Source: Planomicrobium stackebrandtii
GTDB taxonomy: Bacteria; Bacillota; Bacilli; Bacillales_A; Planococcaceae
Length of the DNA: 64,000 nt
NCBI RefSeq assembly: GCF_030814955.1
Contig: NZ_JAUSWB010000008.1
Coordinates: forward strand, 62,001 to 126,000
Reading direction: 5' to 3'
Part shown: positions 59,262 to 64,000 of the stretch, piece after piece
How the letters are laid out: each line of letters opens with the position of its first letter
How positions within the stretch are numbered: the stretch's first letter is position 1
The notes under the pieces: generated by a model
Databases searched by the model: none
What the model saw: only the letters and a program-made list of their open reading frames with translations
What the model was told of the DNA's origin: nothing
Translations under genes and position numbers: made by a program

Positions 59262-59668
59262 GTTGAACTAATGATCTTCGCCTGTTGATATGCCACAAAT
59301 CAGCTCCGCTTTTGGGCCCGCAGGATGCGGGTCATGCAGCTGACACAACAGGACGTCGCGGTGCCAGCTGCCAAGGGCTTGCGCCGGACTAACTCGGGCT
59401 TTTGGCCCGAGTGGATTTCTTGTATGTCGTTGCATCGCTGCGCTTTTCCTTTGGGAGTCTCCGCTGATTTGCTCCATATCCTTTATGATTACAGTGAGAA
59501 AACAGAGGCTCACTTCGAATTCACCACATCTCTTAAACGCCGGCGCGCCCAGGGGCTAGGCGAAGCAAGAAGACTGGCGCTCTTTGCCTGGCTTCTTGCG
59601 GGAGCTATGCCCAAAGCGTCCGAAGCGTTTTGTAAACGCCAGATTCTTTAGTTCAGCATATATAAGTT
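59255..59668. mobile_element. MITE-like element with 10-bp flanking direct repeats
   Basis: A GC-rich block of 394 bp (59265-59658) inside AT-rich DNA. It is flanked by the direct repeat TATATAAGTT at 59255-59264 and 59659-59668. The left end begins GAACTAATGATC; the right end, read inward, begins TGCTGAACTAAAGAATC. These are imperfect inverted ends. Inside are the hairpins CCCGCA/TGCGGG, ACTCGGGC/GCCCGAGT and GCAAGAAG/CTTCTTGC, and a stretch (59430-59462, minus strand) resembling the dispersed repeat of 2.6 and 54.3 kb. Open frames on both strands lack ribosome sites. No transposase is present, so it would be non-autonomous. Confidence 0.55.
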
Positions 59669-59783
59669 TTTAACGATATATGTAAGGTTAGCAAGAATCT
59701 AATAAGGTTTACTTCAGTAAAATAAGGTATATTATATTTGGTGAATAGATTCTCTTTAGTGACAAAAAAAGTAGGTGAAAAAA

Positions 59784-59933
59784 GTGGGGAAATTTGGATT
59801 GGATAGCAAAGGTCAGGTAGCTGTGACAAAGTATCATGAAAAACACAAGCCTGCCAAATTTGATAAAAAGCAACAACTTGAAAAAATACGTGCTGAGTAT
59901 TTGAAAAAGAAGCAAAAACAAACAGATAAATAA
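59784..59933 (+). CDS. Small basic protein, 49 aa, unknown
   Basis: It starts at GTG 59784, 8 nt after GTAGG, and reads MGKFGLDSKGQVAVTKYHEK onward, ending KKKQKQTDK. It is very rich in Lys and Gln, with a predicted C-terminal helix (QQLEKIRAEYLKKKQKQ). A terminator follows at 59944-59977, which supports a real gene. It is the only intact-looking gene of the ssrA island; a nucleic-acid-binding or accessory role is only a guess. Confidence 0.55.
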   Translation: MGKFGLDSKGQVAVTKYHEKHKPAKFDKKQQLEKIRAEYLKKKQKQTDK

Positions 59934-59943
59934 TATGAACGAA

Positions 59944-59977
59944 AACATAGGAAGACTAAAATCTCCCTATGTTTTTC
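59944..59977 (+). terminator. Terminator after the 49-aa gene
   Basis: ACATAGG/CCTATGT stem with inner AGA/TCT pairing, then TTTTTC. Confidence 0.72.
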
Positions 59978-60224
59978 TTATTCGAAACACTTTTTTTCAA
60001 TCGAGGACAAAGGGTTATTGACGCTTAATTTTGTCTAGAAACTGACGGTTCTTTTTTTATTTTGAAATCAGTTGATATATACAAAAAATTAAAAGAGCTT
60101 TGGACTAAGACCGTTAATAGGCTATGCTACATGGTAAGTAAAACAGTCAAATAAATAAGTATGGAAATGCCTAAAACCTTTGCGGCTGTAAGTCTCAGTG
60201 ATTGAGGCATGTAACTTTCCTAAG
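59978..60224. other. Island spacer, no gene seen
   Basis: AT-rich sequence with frequent stops on all frames. It precedes the damaged ssrA end. The part at 60205-60224 faintly recalls the tmRNA segment ahead of the duplicated region, but too weakly to call. Confidence 0.4.
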
Positions 60225-60290
60225 TAAGCTACATGCGTAGACGCTCAAGTAGCGGATTTTCTGGACGCGGGTTCGACTCTATAGTGAGAT
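60225..60290 (+). repeat. Damaged copy of the ssrA 3' end (att-like repeat)
   Basis: 66 nt matching ssrA 58789-58864 with two substitutions, one 10-nt deletion and one base change at the deletion joint. It has lost the CCGCCGTCTC part of the acceptor stem and so cannot make tmRNA. The shared part continues 9 nt past ssrA (ATAGTGAGAT). This is the expected right-hand junction of an element integrated at ssrA. Confidence 0.88.
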
Positions 60291-60328
60291 AAAAAACGTC
60301 AAAACCTTTACTGGTTTTGGCGTTTTTT
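60291..60328 (+). terminator. Terminator next to the ssrA remnant
   Basis: A 16-bp stem (AACGTCAAAACC core with one G-T pair) with 6-nt loop and T-run. It directly abuts the damaged ssrA end and is probably the original ssrA terminator, now 1.4 kb away. Confidence 0.85.
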
Positions 60329-60681
60329 GGTTGTTATGAAACTACATACAATATCAAATAACTTTAATCCATAGTATATGATAGATACGTATGACATCTA
60401 GTTTTGCACATGTCAGCTAATACTTCTTCATCGATTAGTTTCTAACTACTCGAACAAAAATGGAATCAGCGTATAATAATCAATCTTTGATTTGGAATAG
60501 ACGCCACTTCCGTAATTAAGAGGTTCATTCCAGGACTGTCAGGGTAATCAACCTATACAACCGTATTGTTTTGCTGAATTTGAAAGCCAAAGTAAGGTTG
60601 ATTTTAGTTAGGAGGGCAGCTGCTTATGGGTCGGCAGCCGTGACCACACCATTAAAAAAACGCCTAAAGGGAGCTTGAACT
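60329..60681. other. Spacer before the DUF2294 pair
   Basis: About 350 bp without a gene. At 60611-60642 a ribosome-like AGGAGGG is followed by a five-codon frame (MGRQP, stop), overlapped by a GCTGC/GCAGC hairpin. It could be a leader for the genes downstream, but it matches no riboswitch I know. Confidence 0.35.
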
Positions 60682-61380
60682 ATGACCAACGATAAAACAG
60701 TCCAAATGGAAATTGAAGATTTTATCTCTTCTTTTTTACAGCGCCAGTTTGGCGAAACCCCTCTTTCCGTGGATGCAGCCATCCGAAATCCTTTTATTGC
60801 GATACATCTTATGGGTTTTTTACTTCCGGGTGAAAAGAATCTCATAAAAAGAAAGGAACTCAAGCGGGTTGGCCAGACAAGAGATCTTTTGCTTAACGGA
60901 GTCAAACCAGAAATGTTTCAGGAGTTGGCTGCGATCACAGGATGTGGCGTGAAGGAAATCTACGCAGACTGGAACTTTGAAAAGGAGAGCGGCCTGCTGA
61001 TAGTGGTGTTGGATACAGAAGTAGATCCAGCATCTTTGATTTATCCCAATGACGTAAGCAAAGAAGCTATACATGAGATAGTCATCAGGATCAGTAAAAT
61101 AGCACAAAAAGCACCTGAAACCATCGAAAGTTATTGGTTGGATGACACCGTGCTATTGATTGAGCGGAGGGGGCTCATGGTTGAAATTGAAAAAGAACTG
61201 ATTAAAAATGGGGTAGTTGAAGAATTGAGGTTGGCTAAACGGCCACTCGAACATCGCGTGTTGGACTTCTTAAAGCTGGAGCCTGTAGTAAAACATGAAA
61301 TAAGCGACATATTTGTCGATTGGAATTTTGAAGAGGACAAAGCTTATATGGTCTTGATTATGGAAGCAAAACTAAATTAG
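60682..61380 (+). CDS. Double-domain DUF2294/MpsC-like protein 1
   Basis: A 232-aa soluble protein with two DUF2294 (now MpsC) domains in tandem. The first runs to about residue 115 and ends KEIYADWNFEKESGLLIVVL; the second fills the C-terminal half and ends SDIFVDWNFEEDKAYMVLIM. The shared DWNFE shows the internal duplication. In Staphylococcus, MpsC works with MpsAB in a system linked to membrane potential and bicarbonate supply, but no mpsA or mpsB is near. ATG 60682 is 8 nt after AAGGGAG. A paralogue follows 77 nt later. Confidence 0.82.
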   Translation: MTNDKTVQMEIEDFISSFLQRQFGETPLSVDAAIRNPFIAIHLMGFLLPGEKNLIKRKELKRVGQTRDLLLNGVKPEMFQELAAITGCGVKEIYADWNFEKESGLLIVVLDTEVDPASLIYPNDVSKEAIHEIVIRISKIAQKAPETIESYWLDDTVLLIERRGLMVEIEKELIKNGVVEELRLAKRPLEHRVLDFLKLEPVVKHEISDIFVDWNFEEDKAYMVLIMEAKLN

Positions 61381-61457
61381 GCGATGCAGGATACATTTCT
61401 TCCTGTATAATCGAGTTCGTGCCAATAAGCATTTATTCAAAAAAAGGAGATGATTTG

Positions 61458-62150
61458 ATGACAAAGGAAAAAACGCCCCAAGCTGAAATCGGAGGCTATG
61501 TCTCCGGCATATTTCGCAAACATTTCGGAAAAGGGCCCACATCGGTCTATGTCACCATCAACCGTTCTTTTGTCACCATCCATTTCCGTGGTCTCCTTGC
61601 ACCGACAGAGCGGCTTCTGGTGAAGCAAAATGAATTGAAACGTGTATTGGAAAACAGGGATTTGATGATGGTCGACTTGAAGCAAGAAATCATCCAAGGG
61701 ATGAAGGACGTGGCTGCGCTTGAAGTTAAAGAGCTATATGCCGATTGGGACCTGTTAAAAGAGACTGGCATGATCGTCGGTGTCATGGAAGAGGATCGAG
61801 AAGTCGGAAAATGGACAGATGACAAGATGGAACAGAAATTTAAGAAAGAGATGGAAGAGGCAAGCCGTAAGGCGGAAAAAGTGCCTGGCCGTGTAGAGAC
61901 GTATTGGCTAAGCGATAGGGTCCTATTAGTCCGCCGTTCTGAGATTTTAGTACAGATTGAAAAGGAATTGATTAAAAACGGCTATGAAGAAGAGCTGAAA
62001 TTATGCAAACGTCCGCTGGAGCATCGAATGCTGGGTGAGGTTCAATTAGAGGCGGTATTGAACCGGCGCATCAGTGAAACTTTTCTGGATTGGAATTTTG
62101 AAGCTGATATAGGCTATATCGTGTTTTTCCTAGAACCTAAAGGGACATAA
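61458..62150 (+). CDS. Double-domain DUF2294/MpsC-like protein 2
   Basis: A 230-aa paralogue of the preceding protein with the same two-domain plan: VKELYADWDLLKETGMIVGV ends the first domain and ISETFLDWNFEADIGYIVFF the second. The segment VQIEKELIKNGYEEELKLCK is shared nearly word for word with protein 1, so the pair arose by tandem duplication. A more charged linker (EKWTDDKMEQKF-like, about residues 113-135) separates the domains. ATG 61458 follows AAAAAGGAGA; an earlier start at 61419 lacks a site. A terminator follows. Function unknown. Confidence 0.82.
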   Translation: MTKEKTPQAEIGGYVSGIFRKHFGKGPTSVYVTINRSFVTIHFRGLLAPTERLLVKQNELKRVLENRDLMMVDLKQEIIQGMKDVAALEVKELYADWDLLKETGMIVGVMEEDREVGKWTDDKMEQKFKKEMEEASRKAEKVPGRVETYWLSDRVLLVRRSEILVQIEKELIKNGYEEELKLCKRPLEHRMLGEVQLEAVLNRRISETFLDWNFEADIGYIVFFLEPKGT

Positions 62151-62298
62151 GCGAAGAAGTGAGGAATTCTCCTTAACTAAACTGGAGGATGACTTGTTCA
62201 AAGCTTCCTATATATTATCGAGGAAATCGTTAATATAATAGTATGCAGTTCTACTGCTGTGTGAGTGAATGGTTCCTACTTTAGAAGTTCTAGTGATG

Positions 62299-62363
62299 AA
62301 GAACCGCCAACCTGCTGTCATAGTTTTTTAACAGTAGGTGAGCGGTTCTCATTTTAGTTTTTT
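62299..62363 (+). terminator. Terminator of the DUF2294 pair
   Basis: Long stem GAACCGC/GCGGTTC plus ACCTGCTGT/ACAGTAGGT, loop with T-run, followed by ATTTTAGTTTTTTATT. Confidence 0.82.
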
Positions 62364-62377
62364 ATTATCGAGTAATG

Positions 62378-62590
62378 TCAATCTTGCAATTTAACTTGTT
62401 CTGTTAAACGCTGAAAGGATCGACAGTTGGGGCATGGACTGTAAGCATTGTGCTCTTTTAATTGATGAATATATGTGTGTGAATCCGTAAATTCTCTTTC
62501 ATCGACGGGTGTAGACATGAATTCGCAGGCATCCCCTGTAAAATGCCGGCGATGAATCAGTTTTTTTAAGTGGTCAACAAAGTAAGTCAT
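62378..62590 (-). CDS. Small Cys-containing protein, 70 aa, unknown
   Basis: It reads MTYFVDHLKKLIHRRHFTGD, then ACEF, then many charged residues and AYSPCPNCRSFQRLTEQ near the end. One CxxC plus a lone Cys and several His could bind a metal. ATG 62590 follows GAAGGAG; the longer frame lacks a site. It lies convergent to the DUF2294 pair. I do not recognise a family. Confidence 0.62.
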   Translation of the reverse strand: MTYFVDHLKKLIHRRHFTGDACEFMSTPVDEREFTDSHTYIHQLKEHNAYSPCPNCRSFQRLTEQVKLQD

Positions 62591-62632
62591 TCGTATGCAC
62601 TCCTTCTCTTCAACTAAGTTTAAGAACAGAAA

Positions 62633-62670
62633 AAAGCCGAAAAGCATCTTTATAGATGCTTTTCGGCTTT
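62633..62670 (-). terminator. Minus-strand terminator with no adjacent gene
   Basis: Perfect 17-bp stem (62633-62649 with 62654-62670) and a 4-nt loop. The T-run (TTTTTTC) is on the minus strand, so it ends transcripts coming from the right. The nearest minus-strand gene there is the hydrolase, 1 kb away. Confidence 0.85.
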
Positions 62671-63176
62671 GTTAGCAGCGCTACTGTCTGCAACAGATTA
62701 CCCTAAATCAGATTTAGTTTTATTTCATATAAAGTCCTTAGTCAAAGTGTTTTTTTAGTATGGTTTAATTTGAAGATGGAAACGCTACTGTTTTCCATAA
62801 TAAGAATACTATAATGGATTTTCCCTTTAGATGGAAGAGTAAAGATTGACTTATTTGAGAAAAAAGAAATAAAAAGACAAATGACCTAAATTTATAATTA
62901 GGTTAATACATAAGTAATTTTAAGCTATAAATGGAATACAGCAAATGTAGAAAACGTAAAGTAACTTATGCCCATGGAAAGGATGAAGGATTAGTAAGCG
63001 GATTCCGGTTTCTTTAACTGACTTTCATTCTGTTTCCATGATTGAAACATTTGCTTAAAGAATGGTGTCTAAAGCTTATCTAAAAAGCCAAGCCGATACA
63101 GCCAATTAATAAAGATGAAACCTAAAAAGTCCACAACCGTATAGTTAGTATAAAAAATCAAAAGGGGATGTTTTGA
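62671..63176. other. AT-rich spacer, no gene seen
   Basis: About 500 bp with stops in all frames. One short inverted repeat (ACCTAA/TTAGGT, 62886-62905) is the only structure noted. It may be decayed DNA, given the orphan terminator at its left edge. Confidence 0.45.
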
Positions 63177-63353
63177 GTGAGAGTTAAAACTTTCTATGGA
63201 TACAGCGAAAAAAGTATAGACCGGAAAATAAATGAATTTCTTGATGATACGAATTTAGAAGTTATCGATATAAAATTTGCTGCACCTATTTTTTACTTTA
63301 GTGCGATGATAATGTACAAGACAGCCAGTTCTCCGAAAGAAAAAGCATTTTAA
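63177..63353 (+). CDS. Cse60-like small protein
   Basis: A 58-aa protein reading MRVKTFYGYSEKSIDRKINE, then FLDDTNLEVIDIKF and FYFSAMIMYKT. The pattern V(K)-F...INEFL...VIDIK(F/Y)...FSAMI(M/I)Y resembles B. subtilis Cse60, a sporulation-associated protein of unknown function. GTG 63177 is 9 nt after GGGG; the TTG just upstream leads to a stop at once. The match is by motif recall, not by search. Confidence 0.62.
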   Translation: MRVKTFYGYSEKSIDRKINEFLDDTNLEVIDIKFAAPIFYFSAMIMYKTASSPKEKAF

Positions 63354-63409
63354 TTCTAGAACCATCTATAATCATGTGATTTTATAGTATCAAGGGAGGA
63401 GTAAGTTTT

Positions 63410-63613
63410 ATTGGGAAAGTTAAAATTCATCCACTGATCATCTGCCTTTTGTTAATTTCTTCTATCACAATGATATTATACGCTTATCAGAGTTATGTGG
63501 ATCAGGAAACAGGAAGTGGAGTAGGCTTTACCTTATTAGCAGTAGCCCTGTTCGCAATGGCGCTACATAGTTTTTTTAGAAATAGAAGGATTCATAATGA
63601 AGCAGGTAAGTGA
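63410..63613 (+). CDS. Small two-TM membrane protein, apparent ATT start
   Basis: The frame opens after GGGAGGAG (63394-63401) at ATT 63410 with 8-nt spacing and reads (M)GKVKIHPLIICLLLISSIT, then MILYAYQSYVDQETGSGVG and FTLLAVALFAMALHSFF, ending RNRRIHNEAGK (67 aa). It has two TM helices with a short acidic loop. No ATG, GTG or TTG in frame fits the ribosome site; TTG 63411 is out of frame and stops at once. Either a rare ATT start or a damaged start codon. Family unknown. Confidence 0.5.
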   Translation: MGKVKIHPLIICLLLISSITMILYAYQSYVDQETGSGVGFTLLAVALFAMALHSFFRNRRIHNEAGK

Positions 63614-63656
63614 ACTTTGTTTGATAAAATAAACTGGTTATTTTAACATTTTTAAA

Positions 63657-64000
63657 TTACATTTTTTCATTTACCCAATTTATAACGAGAGAGGCAGTCT
63701 GTTCAGGCTTATCCCATTGAAGCATATGGAAAGAATCAGGAATGGCTATTGCTGTTATATCTTTAATGGTTTCTCGTAGCTGTAGAATGCCTTTAGTTCT
63801 TGCTGTTTCTAAGCTTTTTGGTTGTTCAGCATAAATCAGAAGTGTCGGCACCTTGATGAAGGGATAGGTTTCAGCGAAAGGTTCTTTAAAGAAAGCTTTT
63901 ATAATAGCTAATACAGTAAATTTTGATGCCACTAATTCAAATTTTCCGTCTTGCCGTTGATGGAAGAGAGAAGCCGCATACTGTTCTTTAGTGGAATTCC
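63657..64000 (-). CDS. Alpha/beta hydrolase, C-terminal part (window edge)
   Basis: The frame stays open to the window end, so the N-terminus and catalytic Ser lie outside. The visible part (about 114 aa) contains a lid-like helical region (KEQYAASLFHQRQDGKFEL), the strand before the acid (IKVPTLLIYAEQP) and the catalytic His in AIPDSFHMLQWDKPEQTA, ending NWVNEKM. The layout is that of the AB_hydrolase family. GTG 63932 is internal, not the start. Confidence 0.75.
   Translation of the reverse strand, partial: NSTKEQYAASLFHQRQDGKFELVASKFTVLAIIKAFFKEPFAETYPFIKVPTLLIYAEQPKSLETARTKGILQLRETIKDITAIAIPDSFHMLQWDKPEQTASLVINWVNEKM

Noticed and set aside
59268..59651. Open frames of 81 aa (minus) and 108 aa (plus) in the GC-rich block
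   Set aside because: No ribosome site or recognised domain. Both strands are open because the block is GC-rich and hairpin-rich; treated as part of the MITE-like element.
60225..60290. Second tmRNA or tRNA gene
   Set aside because: It keeps the T-loop region but has lost the acceptor 3' strand through a 10-nt deletion and has no 5' partner, so it is a remnant.
60540..60681. Riboswitch upstream of the DUF2294 pair
   Set aside because: I compared it by eye with c-di-GMP, SAM, guanidine, Mn and c-di-AMP classes. Only a GGCAGCC-like piece is reminiscent; core motifs are missing.

Overview
The window reads as low-to-mid GC Firmicute chromosome, most likely from the family Planococcaceae (a Planococcus-like organism). 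Gene content and order follow Bacillus closely: hemH-hemY, uvrBA-yvlB, hprK-lgt-yvoDEF-hisZGDBHAFI, yvcD-trxB-yvcIJKL-crh-clpP, cggR-gapA-pgk-tpiA-gpmI-eno, secG-est-rnr-smpB-ssrA. Many small regulatory sites also match Bacillus-type regulators. The genus is an inference from synteny and protein style, not from a search.

Layout. 1-4.1 kb: end of the haem operon, a YtkA/FixH-like lipoprotein, an 800-bp gene-free stretch with hairpins and a dispersed repeat, a tiny YhfH zinc-ribbon protein and lipoate ligase LplJ. 4.1-8.5 kb: a Bce-type module (response regulator, intramembrane-sensing kinase, ABC ATPase, FtsX-type permease). 8.5-16.1 kb: FadD behind a consensus FadR operator, an S9 peptidase, an enoyl-CoA hydratase, an AarF/UbiB kinase, the competence regulator ComK with AT-boxes, and a YhzC-like IDEAL protein. 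16.2-24.3 kb: LexA-box-controlled uvrBA, yvlB, a two-TM ion channel and an M20 peptidase. 24.3-27.4 kb, minus strand: a DUF1801 protein, a TetM-like ribosomal-protection GTPase and a cytosolic Amidase_3. 27.5-44.4 kb: housekeeping operons for carbon-catabolite control (hprK, crh), histidine synthesis, cell-envelope/central-metabolism regulators (rapZ, yvcK, whiA) and thioredoxin reductase. 44.5-54.3 kb: clpP behind a CtsR box, tRNA-Arg(CCG), lemA/TPM, and the CggR-controlled glycolytic operon. 54.5-58.9 kb: secG, esterase, RNase R, SmpB and tmRNA.

58.9-64 kb is the accessory end. The 3' end of the tmRNA gene recurs in damaged form 1.4 kb downstream, directly followed by a strong terminator. 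This marks a decayed island inserted at ssrA. The island holds mini-ORFs, a probable pseudogene, a small basic protein gene and a 394-bp GC-rich MITE-like element with imperfect inverted ends and 10-bp flanking direct repeats. Beyond it lie two tandem double-domain DUF2294/MpsC genes, a small Cys protein, a Cse60-like protein, a small membrane protein apparently starting with ATT, and the C-terminal part of an alpha/beta hydrolase.

The most interesting non-genic signals are (i) two copies of a 50-bp repeat (2.6 and 54.3 kb) whose stem bases differ in a compensatory way, (ii) the ssrA-bounded remnant island, and (iii) the MITE-like element inside it. No CRISPR array, rRNA gene, intact transposase or prophage was seen. 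No clearly novel multi-gene system was found.
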